Below, piece after piece: positions 43,857 through 51,958 of a stretch of 64,000 nucleotides of DNA. The notes under the pieces are model-generated. The model saw only the letters and a program-made list of their open reading frames with translations. It ran no database searches and was not told the origin of the DNA. Numbering within the stretch: position 1 is the stretch's first letter; each line of letters starts with the position of its first letter. This stretch comes from CAYMAZ01 sp964428185 (GTDB lineage: Bacteria; Bacteroidota; Bacteroidia; Bacteroidales; DTU049): contig CAYRXH010000001.1 of assembly GCA_964428185.1 (NCBI GenBank), positions 1 to 64,000 on the forward strand. The letters run 5' to 3'. Made by a program: the position numbers and the translations under genes.

Positions 43857-44885
43857 CTAATATTTTTTTCTATTTGCAAAAGTAACCAGTGAAAGCATTA
43901 CAGGAACCTCAACGAGAACGCCGACAACAGTGACAAGTGCTGCGGGAGATTCAAGACCGAAGAGGGAAATTGCCACTACAACAGCAAGTTCAAAAAAATT
44001 GCTGGCCCCGATGAGTGAAGCAGGCGCACACACAGTGAATGGTAATTTGATTTTTTTCCCTACAAACTAGGTGATAAAGAAAATAAAATAAGTTTGCAGT
44101 ACAAGCGGAACAGCAGCCAGAAGGATGATCAAAGGATTATTGATAATATTTGTGCCCTGAAATGCAAACAGCAAAATCAGAGTTAACAAATGCGCAATAA
44201 TGCTAAGCGGTTTGAATTTTGGCAGAAAAGTTTTTTTAAACCATTTCTCTCCTTTGCTTCTTATCATAGCCCGATTGGTGACATATCCTGTCAGCAGTGG
44301 AATAACCACAAAAATTACAACACTAGCCACAAGGGTATCGTAAGGTATTGAAATGTCGGTAAATCCCAAAAGTAATCCAACAATCGGAACAAATGCCACA
44401 AGAATGATCAGGTCATTGACAGAAACCTGAACAAGTGTGTAATTTGGGTCTCCGTTTGTAAGGTATGACCAAACAAAAACCATTGCTGTACATGGTGCTG
44501 CACCCAGAATTATTGCTCAGGCAATATATTCTCCGGCCATCTGCTGATCAATCCATGCCGCATAGAGTTTGGAAAAGAATATCCATGCAAAGAATGCCAT
44601 GGTGAAGGGTTTTACAAGCCAGTTGATAATGACAGTGAGAATAACACCCTTTGGCTTCTTTCCTACATTTCTGATGCTTGTAAAATTAATCTGAAGCATC
44701 ATGGGAAAAATCATCAGCCAGATGAAATTGGACACAGGGTTATTGATACGGGCAATCTCCAGATCACTGAGTTAATGCATTGACGATCCTGCAAAATGGC
44801 CGATGGCGATCCCGATAATAATACATGCAGCAACCCACAGACTGAGGTACTTTTCGAAAAATCCGATTTTTTTCTCCTGACTCAT
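43857..44885 (-). pseudogene. ACR3-type arsenite efflux permease with three in-frame stops
   Basis: A single 343-codon frame encodes a full-length ACR3 (bile acid:Na+ symporter superfamily) from MSQEKKIGFFEKYLSLWVAA to LVTFANRKKY. It is interrupted by three stop codons and no frameshift: TAA at 44772-44774 (after HFAGSSMH), TGA at 44517-44519 (GEYIA-stop-AIILGAAPCTAM) and TAG at 44067-44069 (FIFFIT-stop-FVGKKIKLP). Each is explainable by one base change. The key Cys in APCTAMVFVW and the GASNFFELAVVVAISLF motif are intact, so decay looks recent. It is last in the ars operon, 16 bases after arsC. Confidence 0.9.
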
Positions 44886-44901
44886 AGGATGAACAATTTT
44901 T

Positions 44902-45318
44902 TTATATCAAATGTGACTGATAGAATTCAAAAAAATAATTTCTTATCTGGTCGCGGACATTTCGAAAAACAGCAAGAATTTCGTTGTCTGTTCCCGCAGC
45001 TTCGGCAGGATCAATAAATCCAATATGAAGTCTCTTTTTGACTTTTCCGGTAAACATAGGACAAGATTCCTGAGCTCCTCCGCATACCGTAATTACATAA
45101 TCAAATTCCTGATCAAGAAACTGTTGAACTGATTTTGGAATATGAGCAGAAATATCAATATTCACTTCTTTCATCACCTGAATGGCTTTGGGATGAACCT
45201 TTTCAGAGGGGTTAGTGCCTGCTGAAACGATTTCTGCTTCGGGAGCAAAAAAACGGAGAAAGCCTTCTGCCATCTGGCTTCGGCATGAATTTCCGGTGCA
45301 TAAGATGAGTATTTTCAT
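44902..45318 (-). CDS. arsC: Arsenate reductase, thioredoxin-coupled LMW phosphatase type
   Basis: A 138-residue ArsC that reduces arsenate to arsenite. The P-loop is CTGNSCRSQMAEG with Cys7; the redox pair Cys79 and Cys86 (TVCGGAQESCPMF) completes the three-cysteine relay, at the same spacing as Cys10/82/89 of the Staphylococcus enzyme. It appears fully functional, yet the arsenite exporter after it is broken. It follows the rhodanese gene by 4 bases. Confidence 0.94.
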   Translation of the reverse strand: MKILILCTGNSCRSQMAEGFLRFFAPEAEIVSAGTNPSEKVHPKAIQVMKEVNIDISAHIPKSVQQFLDQEFDYVITVCGGAQESCPMFTGKVKKRLHIGFIDPAEAAGTDNEILAVFRNVRDQIRNYFFEFYQSHLI

Positions 45319-45322
45319 TGGA

Positions 45323-45742
45323 CTATTTCTTTAAGTTTCTTTGTTTAAGCTGACAAACGCAGGAACCCGAAAATGCCTGATGTTTGTCGGTGAGCACTGG
45401 AAGTTCTGAGCGTTCCCAGGCCAAAAAGCCTCCTGAAAGCACCCAGACATCCTGAAACCCTTCATTGATCAGCTTTTGGCAATATTCAGGCGCCATGTTT
45501 CCTGAAACGTCGGATATAATAACTGTCTGATCATTAGGTATTTCATGTCGTCTCTCTGATTCTTCAGACAATGGAATTAAAAGAAAAAAAGGTACATCAA
45601 ATCGTTTATAATCTGTGTTGTATTTTTCTCTTATGTCAAGCATTATTGCCCCTGATAAGCATTTTTTTAATGCATCTGCAGGTGATAAGCCCCTGTGATT
45701 TTTATTCAATAAATTACCTCTTTCTGACCCAATGCAACTCAT
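45323..45742 (-). CDS. Rhodanese-like domain protein lacking the catalytic cysteine
   Basis: A 139-residue single rhodanese-like domain: ALKKCLSGAIMLDIREKYN (DxR motif), then the position of the active-site loop reads VIISDVSGNMAPEYC without the usual YC at the loop start, and GFQDVWVLSGGFLAWERSELPV closes the domain. A CXC pair stands near the C terminus (SGSCVCQL). The loop lacks the usual catalytic Cys, so sulfur transfer is doubtful unless another Cys serves. Its place in the ars operon suggests an accessory role. Confidence 0.75.
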   Translation of the reverse strand: MSCIGSERGNLLNKNHRGLSPADALKKCLSGAIMLDIREKYNTDYKRFDVPFFLLIPLSEESERRHEIPNDQTVIISDVSGNMAPEYCQKLINEGFQDVWVLSGGFLAWERSELPVLTDKHQAFSGSCVCQLKQRNLKK

Positions 45743-45755
45743 AAACTATCAACTT

Positions 45756-46832
45756 TCATTTTGCATATAACTTATAACCTCTAAAAAAACTTCCATAAAT
45801 TAATCCTGCCATTGTAGCCATCACAATGACCAGGCTAACATAAACTATTGTTTTCTGTGTTCCAGTAACACCCCTGATGACAAGCATATTGGGTAATGAA
45901 AGCAAAGGACATTCACGGTTGTCAGGGTCTTTTTTTTCATAAAATGTAATGATGCTTAGTGCAACAATTCCAACCATCACAAGGACAAGAGGACTGAGCT
46001 TTGCATTGTCAATGTATAGACTTGATAGCACTATAGTAACTGCAGTGGTTAATATTGCGAGCATGACTTTCCTCCATCTGATCTTTAGGATTTTTATAAG
46101 TGAATAAATAAGGAACAACGAAAAGAATCCGGTGATATGCCATTTATATGAAAAGATGTAAAACCATGTGCTTGAAGTGTCGCCCTCAGCCGGACTACCC
46201 CAGTTTGCAAAGACCAGAATCAATACAAGAGCGAAAAAATGAAAGGATGTTTGCCACATGGGTTTTTTCTCAGGCATGATAGGGAAGTTCATTTGTTCTT
46301 CTCGTTTGGACTGTTCTTCTCTTCTGTAAATCAGTGAAATAATAATGCCTATCAAAACAGCAAAACTGACAGCACCGATGATTCGGGTAACGCCTATTTC
46401 AAATCCCAGTATTCCGAAAGTAAGAATGATTGCAAGAATATTGATTGTTGGGCCGGAGTAAAGAAAGGCAAGAGCCGGACCTAAACCCGCTCCACGCTTG
46501 TGAATACTCGAAAACAACGGAAGAATAGTGCAACTGCAAACAGCCAGAATTGTCCCTGAAACAGCTGCAACTGAAGAGGCAACCCACTTTTTTGCATTTG
46601 CACCGAAATATCTGAGAACAGATCCATGGCTCACAAATACTGCAATCACTCCGGCGATGAAAAATGCTGGCAACAGACATAATATGGCATGTTCACGGGC
46701 ATACCATTTGACAAAACCCAAAATTGCTGAAATTGCTGTGTTGAATTTTACACTCTCAAGTGGCAGATAAAATGCAGCAATAAATATTGTTGTAATCCAC
46801 AGTAAGTATTTAAACTCTTTTTTTGTATCCAA
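45756..46832 (-). CDS. ArsP/DUF318-type permease
   Basis: A 358-residue membrane protein with about nine helices. The family signature is SGTILAVCSCTILPLFSSIH followed by KRGAGLGPALAFLYSGPTIN. Such permeases occur in ars operons and export arsenicals (ArsP-like), or have unknown substrates. The CSC pair could bind As(III) or a metal. With acr3 broken it may be the only efflux route left in this operon. A cytoplasmic charged loop (RREEQSKREEQMNF) separates the halves. Confidence 0.85.
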   Translation of the reverse strand: MDTKKEFKYLLWITTIFIAAFYLPLESVKFNTAISAILGFVKWYAREHAILCLLPAFFIAGVIAVFVSHGSVLRYFGANAKKWVASSVAAVSGTILAVCSCTILPLFSSIHKRGAGLGPALAFLYSGPTINILAIILTFGILGFEIGVTRIIGAVSFAVLIGIIISLIYRREEQSKREEQMNFPIMPEKKPMWQTSFHFFALVLILVFANWGSPAEGDTSSTWFYIFSYKWHITGFFSLFLIYSLIKILKIRWRKVMLAILTTAVTIVLSSLYIDNAKLSPLVLVMVGIVALSIITFYEKKDPDNRECPLLSLPNMLVIRGVTGTQKTIVYVSLVIVMATMAGLIYGSFFRGYKLYAK

Positions 46833-46850
46833 GTGCTAGTTTGTTTTTCT

Positions 46851-47276
46851 TTAAGAATTCGTCAGATATGAATTGATAATTTCACGCATTTTAATTCTGA
46901 GTTGCTCCGGATCTGACATCACAACCTGCAAGGCAAGTTTGGTGAGATCAGTACTTTCATTGCCCGAGGTGATAAGTAGGCTTGTCTGTCTTATGGAATA
47001 CTTGCTGGAAATATCATGGTTTTCATCATTCTCATAGTCCACAGAAAAATATTTGACATCTTTCCCGGTATATTCTGTATTAATAAATTCTGTGACAACT
47101 TCTTCAACTGTCAGGCATTGAGGGCAACGCCTTGTCCGGTGAAAGTAAAATACTTCAACCTTTGATTGACCATAGGTGACTTCATTGCTGTCTGCATTTT
47201 TGTCTCCCGTTGGGTTGCATGCCTGAAAAAAGACAAAAATGTTCAGAATGAGAATTATTGAGATCAGTCGTTTCAT
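46851..47276 (-). CDS. Thioredoxin-like lipoprotein with CPQC
   Basis: A 141-residue predicted lipoprotein. The signal ILILNIFVFFQAC carries the lipobox. The mature part has a thioredoxin-like motif RTRRCPQCLTVEEVV and a conserved SVDYENDENHDISSKYSIRQ segment. Similar small proteins are found in Bacteroidota ars operons beside the DUF318 permease. A periplasmic redox or metal-handling role is inferred. It overlaps the arsR frame by 4 bases. Confidence 0.78.
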   Translation of the reverse strand: MKRLISIILILNIFVFFQACNPTGDKNADSNEVTYGQSKVEVFYFHRTRRCPQCLTVEEVVTEFINTEYTGKDVKYFSVDYENDENHDISSKYSIRQTSLLITSGNESTDLTKLALQVVMSDPEQLRIKMREIINSYLTNS

Positions 47277-47588
47277 AGTATTGAGCTTTTTTGAAATATT
47301 TCTGAAAAAAGTTTTTTCACATTGTCAAAGTTTTCACGGTTAAGATAATATTTGATATATGGAGGCTCAATTTCACCCTGAATCAAACCTGCATTTTTAA
47401 GTTCCTTCAGATGTTGGGATAAAGTGGATCTGCCTATTGAAAGTTCATCAACCAGATTTCCATTGTAACAACAGGCATTAAGCATGTGACAACTTATGGA
47501 CGATATATACACGAACGGGATGACTTAAGGATTTGGCAAACAAAGCCAACTGAATATATTCAGGGTTAAATTCAGCTTTTTTGCTCAT
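47273..47588 (-). pseudogene. ArsR-family repressor broken by a frameshift
   Basis: The first frame starts at 47588 (MSKKAEFNPEYIQLALFAKS, LSHPVRVYIVHKLSHA) and ends at a TAA at 47478-47480. The rest of the protein continues in another frame as NACCYNGNLVDELSIGRSTL, SQHLKELKNAGLIQGEIEPP to the stop at 47273. Joined, they give a normal winged-helix ArsR of about 105 residues including the metal-type CC pair. A one- or two-base indel near 47475-47490 explains the break. Downstream translation might restart in the second frame, but the DNA-binding protein would lack its N terminus. Confidence 0.82.
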
Positions 47589-47604
47589 GATATCATTTTT
47601 TTAT

Positions 47605-47624
47605 ATTTCGCAAAGTAACGAAAT
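47605..47624 (-). promoter_or_regulatory. ArsR-type operator overlapping the ars promoter
   Basis: An inverted repeat ATTTCG-N8-CGAAAT centred 26 bases upstream of the arsR start. On the minus strand the spacer reads TTACTTTG, close to the -7 element, so repressor binding would cover the promoter. Its integrity contrasts with the broken repressor gene. Confidence 0.7.
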
Positions 47625-47697
47625 GTTTTTCAGATGAGCAAAATTATGTGTATGATTCAGCTTCCGGGAAGGACAGATAATTGTCAGAAGCAAGCAA

Positions 47698-50505
47698 TTA
47701 TGATGGTTGGCTCAGATACTTTTCAAAAATTGTTCTCAGTTTTTTTAGGCTGATTGGTTTGGCAAGAAACTCATCACAGCCGGCATCTCTTGCTCGTTGT
47801 TCATCCTCAGCTAGGGTATAAGCAGTTTGCACAATAATAAAACTCTCAGGTGAAATGTCTTTGATAACCCTGGTTGCATCAATTCCTGATCCGTCTTCAA
47901 GTCTCACATCCATAAGAATAATGTTAAACTTGTTAATCCGGCTCAGTTCAATTGCCTCAGATGCTTTTGAAGTAACGGTAATGTTCGCATTAAATTCAGC
48001 AAGTGCATTTTGCAGAAACAGCACATTCAGTTCTTCATCATCAACAATCAAAATATTCAATGTGTCTGAGTGCTTGAGATTGATGTGGCTTCTATTGTCC
48101 GCAGAGCCGGAAACGGATACAGAATGATACAATGGAAAATAAAAATAAAACTTTGATCCCTTTCCTGGACTGGATTCCAGACCAACTTTTCCTCCAAGCA
48201 TTTCAACATAGGCTTTCATTATTGAAAGTCCGAGGCCTGACCCTTTTATTTCATGGGCACGCTTGTTTTCGCAGCGGTAGAATCTTTCAAAAACAAGTTC
48301 ATGTTCAGAGGGATCAATACCAATCCCTGTGTCTGAAACTGAAAAAACAAGCAGTTCAGAACTCAGTTGATGGCAATCAACAAGAATGTGGCCTACATCA
48401 GTATATTTAAAGGCGTTGTTGATGAGGTTGATAAATATTTGTTCGAACTTTACCCGGTCAGTGTAAACTTTGATATTGCCGGATGGTTCAGGGACATTAA
48501 AGATTATTTTAATGTTTTTTTCATCAGGAATCTGATTGCTGTATATGGTATTCAGATGACTAAAAAAATCACTGATGTGTAATTCTTCATAACGTAAAGT
48601 CATCTGACCTGTTTCAATAAGGGAGATTTCAATGATGTCATTGATGATTGTCAGGAGTTGATCTGTGCTTTGCTGAATGATTGTAGCAAATCTGGTGATA
48701 TCTTTTCTACTGTATTCAGACTGGCTCAGAAGTGATGCAAATCCTGCAATTGAATTCATGGGAGTCCTGATTTCATGTGATAGATTGGCCAGAAATGATG
48801 ATTTTAATCTGTTGCTTTCTTCTGCTTTTTCCTTAGCAGCTCTCAGATCTTCATTTGTTTTCTGTATCTGGATTTCAGCTTCCTTAAGTTCAGTAACATC
48901 GGTCATTGTGCCCACATAACCGTTAAACTGATTTCCCATGAAATCGGGTACCGCATATCCCAATACCCAGACCAGAGACCCATCAGGCCTGACAATCCTG
49001 TATTCAGCCCTTGAAGGTACACGTTGTTTTACCCGTTCTTTCCACTCACTGATAATTTTTTCTCTATCATCTGGGTGAATAATTTTCAGCCAGCCCGAAC
49101 CAATTGCCTGCTCGGCGCTTAAAGAAGTCATTTTTGTCCATGCCGGATTCACAAAAATTGTGTCACCTGCTGTGTCAGTCCTGAAAATTCCCACCGGCGA
49201 ATTCATTGCCATATTGTGGAATAATGCTGTCGCTTTTTCGGCTTCCTTCTCAATCCTTTTTTTGTCATCAATATCTCTTGCAAAAGCCAGAATTCTTATG
49301 CTTTCACCAATATGTGCCTTGTTGAGAGTCATTTCTATCCAGAAGACACTGCCGTCTTTTCGTTTTCCTCTCCACTCAAATGTAACCTGTCCTTTTTGAC
49401 GGGCTTCAGCAAGTTTTTTCCGAACAAGATCGGGAGTAAAACCTCCTTCAATATCAAATATCTTATCTGGCGGGAGAGACCCTATAATCTCTTTTGAATC
49501 ATATCCAAACATATCAAGAATAGTCTGATTCATATCAAGTATTTCACCAGTATCATAATCGTGAATAAAAATGCCGTCTCTTGAAGCATTGAAAATTTCC
49601 CTGTAATTCTTCTCCTCAATTTCAAGATGTTCAGATGTTTCTTTGAGTTCAGCTATTTTTGCCTTGATTTTTCGTCTGAGGACAATCACATGGAATATTA
49701 TCAGCAGTAGCGAAGTTAGAATAATAATAAGAAACAGGATAAATGAGTAAGGAAGTCGAAAATCTTCAGGTGAAGCCAGCCAGGTATTCAGTGATTCATA
49801 GTAAACTGAACCGGGTGTGTTTTTCATATCACAAAGGTGCCTGTCGATAATATTCAAAAGCTCCTGATTTTCCCCCTTCTTTGTTGCAAAGAACAAATCT
49901 CTCGTCTGAAAGACCAGTGCTGTTGGCACAATTTTGTCTTTTCTCAGATCTGAAAAATAGAAAAACCGACTTGCCAGAATGGCATCAATGCTTTCATCCT
50001 TTAGTGCATTGACAGATTCTTCATAGGTTTCAAATATAACAGGATTGATATTGACCGTATATGAAGCAGGAAACTCATGCAAAAGATACTTATGCTGAAC
50101 AGATCCTTTTAAAACACCAATATCTTTGTTATCAAGATCGTTTATCTCCCGAATGATCTTGTCTTCTTTGCAGAATATTTGAATCCATGACTGAATAACC
50201 GGAATTTTGTTGAATGAATACAGTGAGTCTCTCTCAGTGTTAAATGCCATAACGGGCAGCAGCTCAATATCTCCTTCTGAAAGATTGATCAGGTGATTGG
50301 ACCAGCTGTCTTCAATATATTGAATCTCAATTTTCTCTATCCTTGCAATTTCATTGAGAATATCAATAAAAATCCCCTGTGGATTTCCTTTTGTATCAGT
50401 AAATACTTTTGGAGGGTTTTGATATACTCCTACTTTTACATGCTGTCCTTTCATGGAAATCTGCATGGAAAAGAGAATGATCATTAAGAGAAAGGATTTT
50501 CTCAT
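47698..50505 (-). CDS. Hybrid sensor histidine kinase with periplasmic SBP_bac_3 domain
   Basis: A 935-residue one-protein phosphorelay. The order is signal peptide; a periplasmic solute-binding domain (VKVGVYQNPPKVFTDTKGNP to about residue 235); a membrane helix (YSFILFLIIILTSLLLIIF); two PAS domains with PAC motifs (IFNASRDGIFIHDYDTGEIL; SPVGIFRTDTAGDTIFVNPA); a coiled coil; HisKA (LANLSHEIRTPMNSIAG); HATPase (NLINNAFKYT, DTGIGID, GSGLGLSIMKAY); and a receiver domain (LIVDDEELN, IILMDVRLEDGSG). The binding domain suggests sensing of an amino-acid-like ligand. The output partner is not visible. Confidence 0.92.
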   Translation of the reverse strand: MRKSFLLMIILFSMQISMKGQHVKVGVYQNPPKVFTDTKGNPQGIFIDILNEIARIEKIEIQYIEDSWSNHLINLSEGDIELLPVMAFNTERDSLYSFNKIPVIQSWIQIFCKEDKIIREINDLDNKDIGVLKGSVQHKYLLHEFPASYTVNINPVIFETYEESVNALKDESIDAILASRFFYFSDLRKDKIVPTALVFQTRDLFFATKKGENQELLNIIDRHLCDMKNTPGSVYYESLNTWLASPEDFRLPYSFILFLIIILTSLLLIIFHVIVLRRKIKAKIAELKETSEHLEIEEKNYREIFNASRDGIFIHDYDTGEILDMNQTILDMFGYDSKEIIGSLPPDKIFDIEGGFTPDLVRKKLAEARQKGQVTFEWRGKRKDGSVFWIEMTLNKAHIGESIRILAFARDIDDKKRIEKEAEKATALFHNMAMNSPVGIFRTDTAGDTIFVNPAWTKMTSLSAEQAIGSGWLKIIHPDDREKIISEWKERVKQRVPSRAEYRIVRPDGSLVWVLGYAVPDFMGNQFNGYVGTMTDVTELKEAEIQIQKTNEDLRAAKEKAEESNRLKSSFLANLSHEIRTPMNSIAGFASLLSQSEYSRKDITRFATIIQQSTDQLLTIINDIIEISLIETGQMTLRYEELHISDFFSHLNTIYSNQIPDEKNIKIIFNVPEPSGNIKVYTDRVKFEQIFINLINNAFKYTDVGHILVDCHQLSSELLVFSVSDTGIGIDPSEHELVFERFYRCENKRAHEIKGSGLGLSIMKAYVEMLGGKVGLESSPGKGSKFYFYFPLYHSVSVSGSADNRSHINLKHSDTLNILIVDDEELNVLFLQNALAEFNANITVTSKASEAIELSRINKFNIILMDVRLEDGSGIDATRVIKDISPESFIIVQTAYTLAEDEQRARDAGCDEFLAKPISLKKLRTIFEKYLSQPS

Positions 50506-50524
50506 AAGGGCAAAGAATTGGATG

Positions 50525-50532
50525 CAAAATTA
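50525..50532 (-). promoter_or_regulatory. -7 promoter element of the hybrid kinase
   Basis: TAATTTTG on the minus strand, a perfect TAnnTTTG match 19 bases before the ATG at 50505. Confidence 0.6.
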
Positions 50533-50578
50533 AATAAATTATTCAAATTCAATGAATTGAATAGATTTCTTAGAGGGT

Positions 50579-51958
50579 TTACTGAAAGCTTGTAGAAAGT
50601 ACACGGAATACCTCTCCACGCTCTTCAAAATTTTTAAACTGATCATAACTTGATGCGGCAGGGGAAAGCAGACATATTTGTCCAGAAAGCGTGCTTCTGA
50701 GAGCGTGCAATGCACATTCGCTGAAATCTGAATGGTAGAATATTTGTCTTGGAATTTTGTTTTTCAACACATCAAACATTTTTTGTCCTGCTTCTCCATA
50801 ACAGAAAATATTGTTGATTTTGTATTGAATGATTTTCTCATAAAAATCACTGTAGTCAAGCCCTCTGTCCTTTCCTCCCAGAATGAGTGATGCTACCGGT
50901 TGCAAAGTTTCAACTGTAAAAAGCGAAGCTTGGGGTATTGTGGCAATACTGTCATTGTAACATATAATTCCCGATGGGGTTTCAATCCTTTCCATTCTGT
51001 GTGGTAGTCCATGAAATGTACGTAACCCCTTATACATATTCTCTGTTGTCAGCCCAAGATGTGAACATGCGCAAATGGCTGCCAGACAATTTGAAATATT
51101 ATGTAATCCACTGATATTCAGTTCGCTGAATTTTATAATCTGCTCTGTGCCGTGGTAATTGCAGTAAATAGAACCGTTTTCTGCCCAGGCACCTTTGTAA
51201 GCATGAGGATGAACAGAATAAAAAAGTTTTTTGGCATTGATATGATGAGCTTCAGGATAAATATTTTTCTGATCCAGATTGATGATAATACAGTCATCAT
51301 CCGAAGCTAATCTGAAAAGATTTCTTTTGGCATTGTAATATGTTTCTGTATCCGGATAATAGTCAAGATGTTCAGGGAACAGATTGAGAATAATGCCAAT
51401 TCTGGGAGCTGCCGTTATGTACTGAAGCTGATGGGATGAAACTTCAACCACTGCAGTTTCTGCAAGTACGATGTCATCAATGAGGTCAAAAGGAGGGATA
51501 CCGATATTACCGGCAAGCGGTACATGGTCAAACTGAGTTCTCAAAATATGGGCAATCAGTGAGGATGTTGTGCTTTTCCCTTTGGTTCCGGTTACTGCAA
51601 CGATTTTTTTTCCAAAAAACCGGAAAAGAAAATCTGTTTGTGAAGTGAGATGGGTTTTTTCAGGTATTGTGGCCTGAAACAATGATATTCCGGGAGAAAC
51701 AAAGACCAGTTCTGAATGTTTAAGGCAATCAAGATAATTGACTCCGCTGTGTTTTTCTGTATAATTGTCACTATAAGCAGGGTGTTCCGAAAAAGCTGTC
51801 TGGTTTTTGTCAGCAATGATAAGCTTTTGCTCAGGCAGATATTTTCTTATCAGCGAATAGGTGGATTTCCCTTCACGCCCGAAACCCAAAATACAAATGC
51901 TGTTGTATTTAAGTATTTCAGATTTCAGTATTTCTGATAAATTGTCTGAGCTGTACAT
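50579..51958 (-). CDS. murD: MurD-type UDP-MurNAc-L-Ala:glutamate ligase, probably MurD2 (L-Glu)
   Basis: A 459-residue Mur ligase that adds glutamate to UDP-MurNAc-L-Ala in the cytoplasm. Motifs are the Rossmann start (ICILGFGREGKSTYSLIRKY), the ATP P-loop VAVTGTKGKSTTSSLIAHIL, the central VVEVSSHQL, NLFPEHLDYYPD and NDSIATIPQA, and the C-terminal ILGGKDRGLDY. The adjacent, overlapping gene encodes a MurL-type epimerase, and such a partner is known with MurD2, which uses L-Glu instead of D-Glu. I therefore prefer MurD2. Canonical MurD cannot be excluded from the sequence. Confidence 0.85.
   Translation of the reverse strand: MYSSDNLSEILKSEILKYNSICILGFGREGKSTYSLIRKYLPEQKLIIADKNQTAFSEHPAYSDNYTEKHSGVNYLDCLKHSELVFVSPGISLFQATIPEKTHLTSQTDFLFRFFGKKIVAVTGTKGKSTTSSLIAHILRTQFDHVPLAGNIGIPPFDLIDDIVLAETAVVEVSSHQLQYITAAPRIGIILNLFPEHLDYYPDTETYYNAKRNLFRLASDDDCIIINLDQKNIYPEAHHINAKKLFYSVHPHAYKGAWAENGSIYCNYHGTEQIIKFSELNISGLHNISNCLAAICACSHLGLTTENMYKGLRTFHGLPHRMERIETPSGIICYNDSIATIPQASLFTVETLQPVASLILGGKDRGLDYSDFYEKIIQYKINNIFCYGEAGQKMFDVLKNKIPRQIFYHSDFSECALHALRSTLSGQICLLSPAASSYDQFKNFEERGEVFRVLSTSFQ

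Noticed and set aside
44067..44483. Two separate short genes (44067-44483 and 44517-44735) on the minus strand
   Set aside because: Both lie in one frame with the flanking codons and together spell one ACR3 protein; they are pieces of a pseudogene, not two genes.
44517..44519. In-frame TGA in acr3 as a selenocysteine codon
   Set aside because: The position is a Gly in the family, no SECIS-like hairpin is evident directly after it, and two other stops of different type occur in the same frame.
47273..47512. A complete 79-residue ArsR
   Set aside because: Its first residues are out-of-frame translation; the true N terminus is in the other frame from 47588.
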